This document shows positions 19,329 through 27,798 of a DNA stretch of 64,000 bases, piece after piece. The stretch lies in assembly GCA_964247705.1 (NCBI GenBank), contig CAXTVQ010000022.1:1-64000 (forward strand), given 5' to 3'. A program made the translations under genes and the position numbers. This DNA comes from LMUY01 sp964247705 (lineage in GTDB: Bacteria > Pseudomonadota > Alphaproteobacteria > Acetobacterales > Acetobacteraceae). Every line of letters begins with the position of its first letter. Positions within the stretch are counted from its first letter, which is position 1. The notes below the pieces were generated by a model that saw only the letters and a program-made list of their open reading frames with translations, was not told where the DNA came from and did no database searches.

Positions 19329-20636
19329 ATGGCACACTTCCTGAAGCACGGCCGCGACGCCGACGACATCGCCACCGAGGACGCCAAGGTCCGCTCCACC
19401 GTCGAGTCGATCCTGGCCGACATCGCCGCGCGCGGGGACGCCGCGGTGCGCGAGATGTCCGCCAAGTTCGACGGCTGGGACCGGGAGGATTTCCGCCTCA
19501 CCAATCAGGAAATCCGCGACGCCATGTCCGAGCTGTCGGCGCGCAACCTGGACGACATCCGCTTCGCGCAGGCCCAGGTGCGCAACTTCGCCGAACACCA
19601 GAAGGCCGCGCTGGTGGACATCGAGGTGGAGACGCTGCCGGGCGTCGTGCTGGGCCACAAGAACATCCCGGTCAACTCCGTCGGCTGCTACGTCCCCGGC
19701 GGCAAGTACCCGCTGCTCGCCTCCGCCCACATGTCCGTGGTCACCGCCAAGGTGGCCGGCGTGCCGCGCATCGCGACCTGCGCCCCGCCGTTCCACGGCA
19801 AGCCCGCACCGGCCATTGTGGCGGCCCAGCACCTCGCCGGCGCCGACGAGATCTACTGCCTCGGCGGCATCCAGGCGGTCGGCGCGCTCGCCATCGGAAC
19901 GGAGCGCATCCAGCCGATCGACATGCTGGTCGGCCCAGGAAATGCCTATGTCGCGGAGGCCAAGCGGCAGTTGTTCGGCCGCGTCGGCATCGACCTGTTC
20001 GCCGGCCCGACCGAGACGCTGGTGATCGCCGACGACAGCGTGGACGCCGAGCTGTGCGCCACCGACCTGCTGGGCCAGGCCGAACACGGTCCCAACAGCC
20101 CGGCCGTGCTGCTCACCACGTCCGAGAAGCTGGCCCGCGACACCATGCACGAGATCGAGCGCCTGCTCGCCATCCTGCCGACCGCGGCCATCGCGAGCCA
20201 GGCCTGGGAGGATTACGGCCAGGTGATCCTGTGCGACAGCGACGAGGAGATGGTGCGCGAGGCCGACCGCATCGCCTCGGAGCACGTGCAGGTCATGACG
20301 CGGGACCCGGATTACTTCCTGCAGCACATGACCAATTACGGCGCGCTGTTCCTGGGCGCACGCACCAACGTCGCGTATGGCGACAAGGTCATCGGCACCA
20401 ACCACACGCTGCCGACGAAGAAGACAGCGCGCTACACGGGCGGCCTCTGGGTCGGCAAGTTCATCAAGACATGCACGTACCAGCGCGTGCTGACGGACGC
20501 CGCCTCGGCGATGGTGGGCGAGTATTGCTCCCGCCTGTGCATGCTGGAGGGCTTCGCCGGGCATGCCGAGCAGGCGAACGTGCGGGTGCGCCGCTACGGC
20601 GGCCGCAACATCCCGTACGCCACGGCCGCCGAATGA
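19329..20636 (+). CDS. Histidinol dehydrogenase-family enzyme, probably HpsN-like
   Basis: This 435-residue protein has the HisD fold: VGCYVPGGKYPLLASAHM, FAGPTETLVIADD, GQAEHGPNSPAVL and a C-terminal HAEQANVRVRRYG. The region after THTLPTKK-type residues reads KKTARYTGGLWVGKFIKTCT. This matches, from memory, the sulfopropanediol dehydrogenase (HpsN) branch more than true HisD, where ARFSSGL would be expected. The neighbours (cyclase, SDR, CoA-transferase) also speak for catabolism of a hydroxy acid or sulfonate rather than histidine synthesis. The stop overlaps the SDR start by ATGA. Confidence 0.85.
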   Translation: MAHFLKHGRDADDIATEDAKVRSTVESILADIAARGDAAVREMSAKFDGWDREDFRLTNQEIRDAMSELSARNLDDIRFAQAQVRNFAEHQKAALVDIEVETLPGVVLGHKNIPVNSVGCYVPGGKYPLLASAHMSVVTAKVAGVPRIATCAPPFHGKPAPAIVAAQHLAGADEIYCLGGIQAVGALAIGTERIQPIDMLVGPGNAYVAEAKRQLFGRVGIDLFAGPTETLVIADDSVDAELCATDLLGQAEHGPNSPAVLLTTSEKLARDTMHEIERLLAILPTAAIASQAWEDYGQVILCDSDEEMVREADRIASEHVQVMTRDPDYFLQHMTNYGALFLGARTNVAYGDKVIGTNHTLPTKKTARYTGGLWVGKFIKTCTYQRVLTDAASAMVGEYCSRLCMLEGFAGHAEQANVRVRRYGGRNIPYATAAE

Positions 20637-21403
20637 CGTCCACGCTCCCGCAGACGCCCTCGCTCGCCCTGCACGGCAAGCGCGCGTTCGTCACGGGGGC
20701 CGGGCGGGGCCTGGGTTTGGCGGCCGCTGCCGCGCTGGCCCAGGCGGGCGCACACGTCACCTTGGCGGCGCGGACCAGCGAGGAGACGCAAGCCGCCAGC
20801 ACGGCGATGGCGCAAGCCGGCGGCCAGGCGGAACCGGTGGTGCTGGACGTGACCGACATCGCCGCGGTTCGCCGTTGCCTGGCGGAGCGGCCGCCGTACG
20901 ACGTGTTCGTCAACAACGCCGGCACCAACCGTCCCGCGCCGTTCCTGAGCGTGACGGTAGAGGATTACGACGCCGTGATGGCGTTGAACGTGCGCGCCGC
21001 GTTCTTCGCCGCCCAAGCCGTCGCGCAACGGATGGTCGAGGCCGGACGCGGCGGGTCCATCATCAACGTCTCGTCGCAGATGGGCCTGGTCGGCGGCGAG
21101 CGCCGGTCGGTGTATTGCGCGTCCAAATGGGCGCTCGAGGGCATGACCAAGGCGATGGCGATCGAACTCGGCCCGCACGGCATCCGGGTGAACACGCTCT
21201 GCCCGACCTTCATCGAGACGCCTTTGACCCGGCCGTTCTTCGAAGACCCGGCGTTCAAGCAATCCGTGCTGAGCAAGATCAAACTCGGACGCCTAGGCCA
21301 GGTGGAGGACGTCATGGGCGCGATCGTCTTCCTGGCAAGCGACGCGTCCGCGCTGATGACCGGATCCGCCCTGGTGCTGGATGGCGGCTGGACGGCTGAT
21401 TAA
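20633..21403 (+). CDS. SDR family oxidoreductase
   Basis: This 256-residue short-chain dehydrogenase has the cofactor motif TGAGRGLG, the NNAG segment (VNNAGTNRP), and the catalytic Ser in INVSSQMG with YCASK (Tyr-x-x-x-Lys). It ends in the usual LDGGWTAD. It would oxidise a hydroxyl or reduce a carbonyl with NAD(P). The start overlaps the HpsN-like gene, so the two probably act in one pathway. A longer frame starting at 20054 is an overlap artefact. Confidence 0.92.
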   Translation: MTSTLPQTPSLALHGKRAFVTGAGRGLGLAAAAALAQAGAHVTLAARTSEETQAASTAMAQAGGQAEPVVLDVTDIAAVRRCLAERPPYDVFVNNAGTNRPAPFLSVTVEDYDAVMALNVRAAFFAAQAVAQRMVEAGRGGSIINVSSQMGLVGGERRSVYCASKWALEGMTKAMAIELGPHGIRVNTLCPTFIETPLTRPFFEDPAFKQSVLSKIKLGRLGQVEDVMGAIVFLASDASALMTGSALVLDGGWTAD

Positions 21404-21422
21404 GCCACTTGGACGCAGGTCG

Positions 21423-22553
21423 TCATGACCGCCCAAGGATCTCCCTATTATGCTCCCCCAGACCCGGCGCCCGCCGCTCCGACCAAGGCCGCTCGCGGTC
21501 GAACGAAATCGGCAAACCCACCATCACCAGATCACTATCTGGCAGCCGGTGCATCATATCCACCGCCTTGAACTGCTCGCTGCGCGCCAACTCGCCGATG
21601 TCGTTCACCGGCGCCACCGGCACCCCCACCGCCTCGAACGCGGCCAGCCACTCGGCGCGGGACCGGGTGCATACCACCGCCGCGATCATCCCCACCAGCT
21701 CCGGCCGGTGCGCATTGCGCTGCGGCCCCGTCGCGTAGCGCGGATCGGTCGCCCATTCGGCGTGGCCTAACACCGCCGCACACTTCGCCCACAACCGGTC
21801 ATTGCCGGCGGCCAGGCAGAACGGCGCGTCCGACGCCTCGAACAACTGGTACGGCGTGATCACCGTCGCCCCCGTGCCGTGCCGCTTGGGCACATGGCCG
21901 TCCTTGACGTAACCGTTCAGCCCGCCCTCCACCCAGAACGCCGCCGTCTCCAGCAAGGACGTGTCCACCAGGCAGCCCTTGCCCGTCTGATCCCGGTGCC
22001 GCAGCGCCGCCAGCGCGCCGATCACGCAGAACATCCCCGTCGCCTTATCGTTGATCGAGGCGCCGCAAAAGCTGGGCGGCCCGTCCGCCTGGCCGGTGAT
22101 GGACATCATGCCGCCATAGGCTTGCAGCAGCGGGTCGAAGCCCGGGTTCATCCGCAGCGGCCCCTGGTAGCCGAACGCCCAGATCGAGCAGTAGATCAGC
22201 CGGGGATGCCGGGCGAGCATGCTCTCCGGGCCGATGCCCATCTGCTCCACCACGCCGGGACGCAGGTTCTGGATCAGGATGTCGGCGCGCTCGGCCAGCC
22301 GGTGCAGCTCGGCCACATCCGCCTCGGCCTTGATATCCAGCGTAACCGACCGCTTGTTGCGGTTCTGGCTGTGGAAATACAGCGACGTGTCGCCGGCGAA
22401 GGGCGGCCCCCACGCACGCGCATCGTCGCCGCCGTCCGGCTTCTCCACCTTGATCACGTCGGCCCCGAGATCGGCGAGGATCACACCCGCGAGCGGCCCG
22501 GCGAGTGCCTGGCCCACCTCGATCACGGTGACGCCGGCGAGTGGTTGCATCAT
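21423..22553 (-). CDS. CaiB/BaiF CoA-transferase family protein
   Basis: This is a 376-residue class III CoA-transferase. The N-terminus (PLAGVTVIEVGQALAGPLAG, ADLGADVIKVEKP) and the catalytic-Asp region (KGCLVDTSLLETAA) are typical. Such enzymes move CoA between carboxylic acids without a high-energy intermediate. The gene converges on the SDR gene, with 19 bases between the stops. It lies downstream of smc on the same strand but is separated by the triplicated 28-base repeat. A GAAAGGGG-type ribosome site precedes the start. Confidence 0.9.
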   Translation of the reverse strand: MMQPLAGVTVIEVGQALAGPLAGVILADLGADVIKVEKPDGGDDARAWGPPFAGDTSLYFHSQNRNKRSVTLDIKAEADVAELHRLAERADILIQNLRPGVVEQMGIGPESMLARHPRLIYCSIWAFGYQGPLRMNPGFDPLLQAYGGMMSITGQADGPPSFCGASINDKATGMFCVIGALAALRHRDQTGKGCLVDTSLLETAAFWVEGGLNGYVKDGHVPKRHGTGATVITPYQLFEASDAPFCLAAGNDRLWAKCAAVLGHAEWATDPRYATGPQRNAHRPELVGMIAAVVCTRSRAEWLAAFEAVGVPVAPVNDIGELARSEQFKAVDMMHRLPDSDLVMVGLPISFDRERPWSERRAPGLGEHNREILGRS

Positions 22554-22609
22554 GGTTCCTACCCCTTTCGGGACAGGCTAGACCCGGGCCGCGTGCGCCT
22601 CCAACACCT

Positions 22610-22693
22610 TACTCGGCGGCAGCACGCTGCAATACACTACTCGGCGGCAGCACGCTGCAATGAACTACTCGGCGGCAGCACGCTGCTCGACCA
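22610..22693. repeat. 28-base tandem triplication at the smc 3' end
   Basis: The segment TACTCGGCGGCAGCACGCTGC recurs with starts at 22610, 22638 and 22666, a period of 28 bases. The copy at 22666 holds the last codons of smc. The other two lie just after its stop. The 21-base core is identical in all copies; the short spacers (AATACAC and AATGAAC) differ. Confidence 0.85.
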
Positions 22694-25600
22694 TCTCCGC
22701 CGCCCGCGCCAGGTCCACCGACAGCAGGCGGGAGACGCCGCGCTCCTGCATGGTCACGCCATACAGCCGGTCCATCCGCGCCATCGTCAGGTGGTGGTGC
22801 GTCACGACCAGGAAGCGGGTGCCGGTCTCGCGCACCATCTCGGACAGCAGGCTGCAGAAGCGTTCCACATTCGCGTCGTCGAGCGGCGCGTCCACCTCGT
22901 CCAGCACGCACACCGGCGCCGGGTTGCAGCGGAAGACGGCGAAGATCAGGGACAGCGCGGTCAACGCCTGCTCCCCGCCAGACAGCAGCGACAGCGTGGC
23001 GAGCTTCTTCCCGGGGGGTTGCGCGTAGATCTCGAGCCCCGCCTGCAATGGATCGTCCGAGCCGACCAGCGCCAGGTGCGCCCGCCCGCCGCCGAACATG
23101 CGGGCGAACAACTGCTGAAAATGGGCGTCCACCTGGGTGAACACCTGGCTCAGCCGCTCCCTTCCTTCACGGTTGATGTGGCCGATCGAGCCGCGCAGCT
23201 TGGCGATCGCCGTGTCCAGCTCGGCCTTCTCGCCAGCGATCCCGGTGATGCGGGTCTGCATCTCCTCCGCCTCGATGGCGGCGCGCATGTTGACCGGCCC
23301 CATCTCCTCGCGCTCGCGCGCCAGCCGTTCTTGCCGGCGGCGGGCGCGCTCCTCGGCCTCGGGCGACACGTCCGCCGGTGGCGGCGGCAGGGTGGGGTTG
23401 GCCCCGAGCTTCTCCAGGATGCGCTCGGCCACGGTGCCCCAGGTGTGATCCGCCTGGGCCGCGTAGGCCTCGGTGCGCACCACGTTCTCCCGCGCCGTGG
23501 CGAGTGCGGCTTCGGCGGTGCGCGCGGCGGTGCCTGCCCGCGTCTCGGCGGCGACGGCCTCGTTCAGCGCGGCGGCGGCGCGGCGATGCGCGGTTTCGGC
23601 GTCCCGCAGCGCCTCGGTCGCCTCGGCAGCCTGGGCGGCGACGGCGGCGGGGGCATCCTTCAGCTTGGCTTGCTCCGCCACGGCCTCCGCCGCCCGGGCG
23701 TGCAGATCCGCCACCCGGCTCTGTGCATCCGCGGCGCGCATGGCCCAGTTCGACGCCTCTGCGGTGATCGCGGTCAATCGCGCGGCGCGGGTCGCGGCCT
23801 CACGCGTGAGGTCCCGAAGGCTGGCCTCGGCGGTGGCCTGCCGGGTGCGGGCGGCCGCGAGGGCTGTGCGGCTGCGCTCGACGGATTGGCGCAGCATGGT
23901 GAGGTCCGGCAGGGTCGCGCGCTCGGCCTGCACCGTGGCCAGGGCCTGCTCCGCCTCTGCGGCCTCGGGGGCGAGCCGGGCCACCTGCTCGTCCAACGCG
24001 GTCAGTTTCTGTTGCGCGGCGCCGGCCTGGGCGACGAGGCGGGCGCTCTCGGCGCGGGCCCGCTCCCACCGTGCATCGGCATCACGCCGCGTGGTCCGGG
24101 CGGCAGCTTCCGCGGCGGCGGTCTCCCCGTCGGCGCGTTCGGCGGCTTGGCGGGCCTCGGCGGTCTGCGCAGCGGCGGTCCTGGCGGCGGCGAGCTGCGT
24201 CCGCAAGCCGGCCAGCCGGTTGCGTTGCTGCAGGCGGACAGCGGCGGCGGTGCGCGTGCCGGCGCGGATCGTGTAGCCGTCCCACCGCCAAACGGCGCCA
24301 GCGCGGGAGACGAGCGTCTGCCCGGCGGCCAGTTCGGCTTGCTTGGCGTCGCCCTCCGCATCCGTCTCCACCAGGCCGATCCTGGCCAAGGCGCGGGCCA
24401 AAGCCGGCGGCCCCGTCACCAGATCGGCCAAAGCCGGGGCGGGCAGGGCGGCTGCCGGCAAATCGGGTAGCACGCGCCAATGCCTCGGGGCGCCGGGGTC
24501 GGCCGCGGCGCTCAACTCCTCGCCGAGTGCGGCCCCCAGCGCCGCCTCCAGCCCAGGCGGCACGCCCAGTGCGTCCACCATCGGCGGCCAACGCTCGCCG
24601 TCCTTCACCGAAAGCACTTCGGAGAGCGCGTTCGTCTCGGCCGTGATCTTGGCGAGCGCAGCGGCCGCAACCGAGTCCTGCTGCCGGGCCTGGCTTGCCT
24701 GCTCGGCAGCAGCCGGGCGGGCGCGTTCGGCGGCATCCTGCGCCTGCCGCGCCTGACGGGCCTCCTCCTCGGACCGGGCCGCAAGCGCCGCTGCTTCGGC
24801 CACACGCGCCGGGTCGACCACGGCACTGGCGGCGCGGGCGTGCTCGGCGCGGAGCTGCGCCAACTGGCCGGACACCCGCCTGGCTCGCGCCTCGGCCTGC
24901 GCCAGGGCCTGGGTGAGCGCCTGGCTCGTCGCGGTGAGTTCGGCGGCGCGCTCGGTCGCCGTGTTGGCGGCCAGTTCCGCCTCCCGCACGGCCTCCGTGG
25001 CGGCGGCGGTTTCAGCTTGGGCGGCGCTGGTCCGTTCGGGCGATCCCTCCTCGGCCGCCTGCAACCGGGTCTGTTCGGCGGCCAACCGGGCAGACGCGGC
25101 ATCCCCGTCCGCCTTCACCTGCTCGGCATGCTTCAGGTCGCGGTCCACCTGCGTGAGCCGTGCGCTGGCCGCGTCCAGCGCGCTACGGGCCCGGGCGACC
25201 TCGGCCGCGACCTGCTCGCGCACCACCCGGCACCGCTCCAGCGCCGTGCGCGCCTCCGCCTCGGCCGCGCGCAACGGCGGGATCGCAGCGACCAGGTCCG
25301 CCGCCTCGGCGGCACGCAGCGCCGCTGTCTCCGCTGCACCGCCAACCGCCGCCTTCGCCGTCTCGAACGCCGCATGTGCCTCGGCCCGACCGGTCTCCGC
25401 GCGGGCTTTCGCGATGGCCAGCAGGTCCGCCTCTGCCTCTTTCACCGTGGTGGACAGCGTGCGCCAGCGGTTCGCCTGCCGCACCTGCTTCTGCAGGGAT
25501 GCCAACTGGCCGTCCAACTGGGAGCGCAGATCGTCCGCCCGCTCCAGATTGGCCTCTGCCGCGCGCAGCTTCAGCTCCGCCTCGTGTCGGCGGGCGTGCA

Positions 25601-26123
25601 GCCCGGTGATCCCGGCCGCTTCTTCCAGCACGCTGCGCCGCTCGTCCGGGCGGGCGTTGATGATGGTGCCGACCCGGCCCTGGCTCACCATCGCCGAGGA
25701 GCGCGCGCCGCTTGCCAGGTCCGCGAACAGCGTCTGCACGTCCCGCGCCCGCACTTCCTTGCCGTTCAGCCGGAACGCGCTGCCGGCGCCACGCTCGATC
25801 CTGCGGCTGATCTGCAACTCGGGCGCCTCGTGGAACGGCGGCGGGGCACTGCCGGCCGCGTCCTCGAGGGTCAGCACGACTTCGGCCAGGTTGCGGCTCG
25901 GCCGCCCTGCGGTGCCGGCGAAGATCACGTCGTCCATCTCGCCGCCACGCAGGGAACGCGCGCTGCTCTCCCCCATCGCCCAGCGCAACGCCTCCACCAC
26001 GTTGGACTTGCCGCAGCCGTTCGGCCCCACCACGCCCGTCAGCCCAGGCAGGATCTCGACCGTTTGCGGTTCGGCGAAACTCTTGAACCCGGCGATCCGC
26101 AGCCGGCTGAAGCTGACGGGCAA
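22665..26123 (-). CDS. smc: Chromosome segregation protein SMC
   Basis: SMC is the ATPase of the bacterial condensin complex with ScpA and ScpB. The 1152-residue chain has Walker A GPNGCGKS at residues 33-40, the signature LSGGEQAL at about 1047 and Walker B VCVLDEVDAPLDD (Asp/Glu near 1075). Between the heads lie long Ala/Glu/Arg-rich coiled-coil regions and a hinge near residues 500-640. The gene starts 6 bases after the dsbA stop. The extreme 3' end is repeated twice downstream, but the reading frame itself looks intact. A long antisense frame (21879-24470) is a shadow of its alanine-rich codons. Confidence 0.96.
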   Translation of the reverse strand: MPVSFSRLRIAGFKSFAEPQTVEILPGLTGVVGPNGCGKSNVVEALRWAMGESSARSLRGGEMDDVIFAGTAGRPSRNLAEVVLTLEDAAGSAPPPFHEAPELQISRRIERGAGSAFRLNGKEVRARDVQTLFADLASGARSSAMVSQGRVGTIINARPDERRSVLEEAAGITGLHARRHEAELKLRAAEANLERADDLRSQLDGQLASLQKQVRQANRWRTLSTTVKEAEADLLAIAKARAETGRAEAHAAFETAKAAVGGAAETAALRAAEAADLVAAIPPLRAAEAEARTALERCRVVREQVAAEVARARSALDAASARLTQVDRDLKHAEQVKADGDAASARLAAEQTRLQAAEEGSPERTSAAQAETAAATEAVREAELAANTATERAAELTATSQALTQALAQAEARARRVSGQLAQLRAEHARAASAVVDPARVAEAAALAARSEEEARQARQAQDAAERARPAAAEQASQARQQDSVAAAALAKITAETNALSEVLSVKDGERWPPMVDALGVPPGLEAALGAALGEELSAAADPGAPRHWRVLPDLPAAALPAPALADLVTGPPALARALARIGLVETDAEGDAKQAELAAGQTLVSRAGAVWRWDGYTIRAGTRTAAAVRLQQRNRLAGLRTQLAAARTAAAQTAEARQAAERADGETAAAEAAARTTRRDADARWERARAESARLVAQAGAAQQKLTALDEQVARLAPEAAEAEQALATVQAERATLPDLTMLRQSVERSRTALAAARTRQATAEASLRDLTREAATRAARLTAITAEASNWAMRAADAQSRVADLHARAAEAVAEQAKLKDAPAAVAAQAAEATEALRDAETAHRRAAAALNEAVAAETRAGTAARTAEAALATARENVVRTEAYAAQADHTWGTVAERILEKLGANPTLPPPPADVSPEAEERARRRQERLAREREEMGPVNMRAAIEAEEMQTRITGIAGEKAELDTAIAKLRGSIGHINREGRERLSQVFTQVDAHFQQLFARMFGGGRAHLALVGSDDPLQAGLEIYAQPPGKKLATLSLLSGGEQALTALSLIFAVFRCNPAPVCVLDEVDAPLDDANVERFCSLLSEMVRETGTRFLVVTHHHLTMARMDRLYGVTMQERGVSRLLSVDLARAAEMVEQRAAAE

Positions 26124-26129
26124 AGGCGC

Positions 26130-26747
26130 TCAGCTCGCCGAGGCGACGAAGCCGGCGATGGCGTCGTAAGGCTGCTCGCCGGCATGGGCCTTCTCGCCGA
26201 CGATGAAGGTGGGCGTGCTGTCCACCTTGTATTTGTCGACGGCGCTCTGCTGCTCGGCCAGGATCGCGCTGCGCAAGGCTCCGTCGTTGATGGTCGCGTC
26301 GAACGTCGCGCGCGGCATGCCGGCCAGGGCTGCGCGCTTGAACAGCTCGGCATTGCTGTCCACGTCCCGCGCGAACGCCCAACGGTCCTGCGTCGCCAGC
26401 AGATTGCTGACGAACGCCTCATAGCGTTCCGGCGGCAGCGCGCGGGCGACCATCGCGGCCGTCAGCGCAACCTGGTCGAGCGGGAAGTCGCGGTAGATGT
26501 AGCGCACCTTACCGGTGTCGATCAGCTTGGCCTTTACCTCGGGAAAGACTTCACGGCTCCAGGCGGCACAGTGCGTGCACGTCAGCGAGAACCACTCCTG
26601 CATTGTCACCGGCGCGTTGTCCTGGCCGAGCGTGCGATCCGACATCCGCGGGTCGGCGCCCTGGGCGAAAGCGGAGGAGGAGGCGAACGCAGGCGCTGCT
26701 GCAAGGGCGGCGGTCACGGTGAGGAGGGTGCGGCGGGCGAGAAGCAT
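26130..26747 (-). CDS. DsbA-family thiol oxidoreductase with signal peptide
   Basis: This 205-residue exported protein has a thioredoxin fold. The active site is Cys57-Thr-His-Cys60 in SLTCTHCAAWSREVFPE. The N-terminus (MLLARRTLLTVTAALAAAPAFA) is a signal sequence, and the twin arginine could make it a Tat substrate. It likely makes or rearranges disulfides in the periplasm. A position just upstream of smc is common in alphaproteobacteria (family knowledge). In those genomes dciA and mutY usually follow directly, but here they lie 2.7 kb away. Confidence 0.9.
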   Translation of the reverse strand: MLLARRTLLTVTAALAAAPAFASSSAFAQGADPRMSDRTLGQDNAPVTMQEWFSLTCTHCAAWSREVFPEVKAKLIDTGKVRYIYRDFPLDQVALTAAMVARALPPERYEAFVSNLLATQDRWAFARDVDSNAELFKRAALAGMPRATFDATINDGALRSAILAEQQSAVDKYKVDSTPTFIVGEKAHAGEQPYDAIAGFVASAS

Positions 26748-26912
26748 GTCTTACCTCTTACAGGGTTGTGCCGAGTCGGACCTGTTGGTTTGGCGGGCGG
26801 GTTCTAGCACAAGCCGGACGACGCGCGATTACCGGGACGTGAAGCGCCACCCCGGAACTTCCGCACATGGGCTGTGTAGAGGCTTGACACCGCCGTAACG
26901 AAGGACGCCATC

Positions 26913-27008
26913 ATGAATGTGTCGCACCAAACGTTCGACTGGATTTTCTTTGCCATCGTCGTCCTGCCGATCATTTTCGTAGCCTGGGACTGGGCAAAAA
27001 ATCGCTGA
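26913..27008 (+). CDS. 31-residue membrane protein
   Basis: This is a very short frame with a good ribosome site (AAGGA, 7 bases before the ATG). The product MNVSHQTFDWIFFAIVVLPI continues with a hydrophobic stretch and ends in WDWAKNR. It has one membrane-spanning helix (about residues 9-24) with a short basic tail, which would place the C-terminus in the cytoplasm. It lies alone between the dsbA promoter region and the Met-rich gene. Its codon use is less GC-rich than its neighbours. Function is unknown. Confidence 0.5.
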   Translation: MNVSHQTFDWIFFAIVVLPIIFVAWDWAKNR

Positions 27009-27102
27009 TACGCGCTTGTAGGCCGAAGTACGCCAGAGGCGGCAACCCTCTGGCGGGGGCGCAGACCCAGTGCCACAAGCCCGAGGAGCTAATTTGCCGT
27101 CC

Positions 27103-27594
27103 ATGAGATACTATCTCGTCATCGCTTGTGCTGGTTTTTCCTCGGTGGCCTTGGCGCAGCCCGATCCGATGCAGATGGCTCGGGTCGCGAGCGCCAACCA
27201 GACGGGTATTATGGAGTATTGCCAGGGCAAAGGTTGGGCTGACCAGTCCGCTGTCGATGCTCAGCGCGCGAGCGCATCAGGTCTGCCGCAGTCCACGGAC
27301 AATCCGGCTATTTCCGCGGCAGAAGCCACGGGCAAAAACGGCAGCCTTCTCAACAACGGCACGGTCATGCCGCTCTCGACCATGGCGGCACAGACCCAGA
27401 CTACTGTGCAAGCGTTGTGCGGCAAACTGGCGGATTCTGCCAAGATGGTGGCGGCTCAGCGCAGCGCCATGCCGCAAATGCCGATGGGTATGCCATCGAT
27501 GCCCTCGGGAATGCCCGCAATGCCGTCCGGCATGCCGGCCCTTCCGAACGGAATGACAATGCCAACCATGCCCGGAATGCCCAAGCCGCAATAG
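27103..27594 (+). CDS. Exported protein with methionine/proline-rich tail
   Basis: The 163-residue product has a signal peptide (MRYYLVIACAGFSSVALAQP). Its central helical domain has two cysteines, in MEYCQGKGW and QALCGKLAD, which may form a disulfide. The C-terminal 45 residues are built of MPxGMPxMP-type repeats with about fifteen methionines. Methionine-rich tails in periplasmic proteins often bind copper(I); that role here is inference. A GAGGAG ribosome site lies upstream. An in-frame TTG at 27094 has better spacing and could be the true start. No family is recognised. Confidence 0.7.
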   Translation: MRYYLVIACAGFSSVALAQPDPMQMARVASANQTGIMEYCQGKGWADQSAVDAQRASASGLPQSTDNPAISAAEATGKNGSLLNNGTVMPLSTMAAQTQTTVQALCGKLADSAKMVAAQRSAMPQMPMGMPSMPSGMPAMPSGMPALPNGMTMPTMPGMPKPQ

Positions 27595-27615
27595 CGGCCT
27601 CGGCACCCGAGCGAG

Positions 27616-27792
27616 CTATGCGAACCCAAGCTCTTCGGGCTCGCCCAGATCGGGTTTGTGCCAGCCTTCGAGCCATTGCACACGTTCCCCGCTGCCGTCG
27701 GGATAGGGGCAAGCCGTGACAGCCTCCCCTCGACCACGGGCGTCCATGCCGGCCTTGACCGCGTCACCCGCCACGTCCTCGGAAGCAGCCAT
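27616..27792 (-). CDS. Rmf/CrpP-like small protein, 58 residues
   Basis: The frame starts at an ATG (27792) and encodes MAASEDVAGDAVKAGMDARG, then RGEAVTACPYPDGSGERVQW and LEGWHKPDLGEPEELGFA. The pattern Gly-x2-Ala-x2-Gly...CPYxxxSxxRxxWLxGW is that of ribosome modulation factor and the related CrpP fold. Rmf makes 100S ribosome dimers in stationary phase, while CrpP-like proteins have been proposed to act in drug resistance. Which applies here is open. It lies 6 bases after the SWIB gene stop on the same strand, so the two are probably co-transcribed. Confidence 0.75.
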   Translation of the reverse strand: MAASEDVAGDAVKAGMDARGRGEAVTACPYPDGSGERVQWLEGWHKPDLGEPEELGFA

Positions 27793-27798
27793 CGTCCG

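Noticed and set aside
19329..20636. Biosynthetic HisD for the histidine pathway
   Set aside because: The substrate-site text and catabolic neighbours fit HpsN-like enzymes better, and the his genes lie 10 kb away.
21879..24470. 863-residue frame opposite the CoA-transferase and smc
   Set aside because: It crosses two clear genes and their boundary, and its composition is the reverse of alanine-rich coiled-coil codons.
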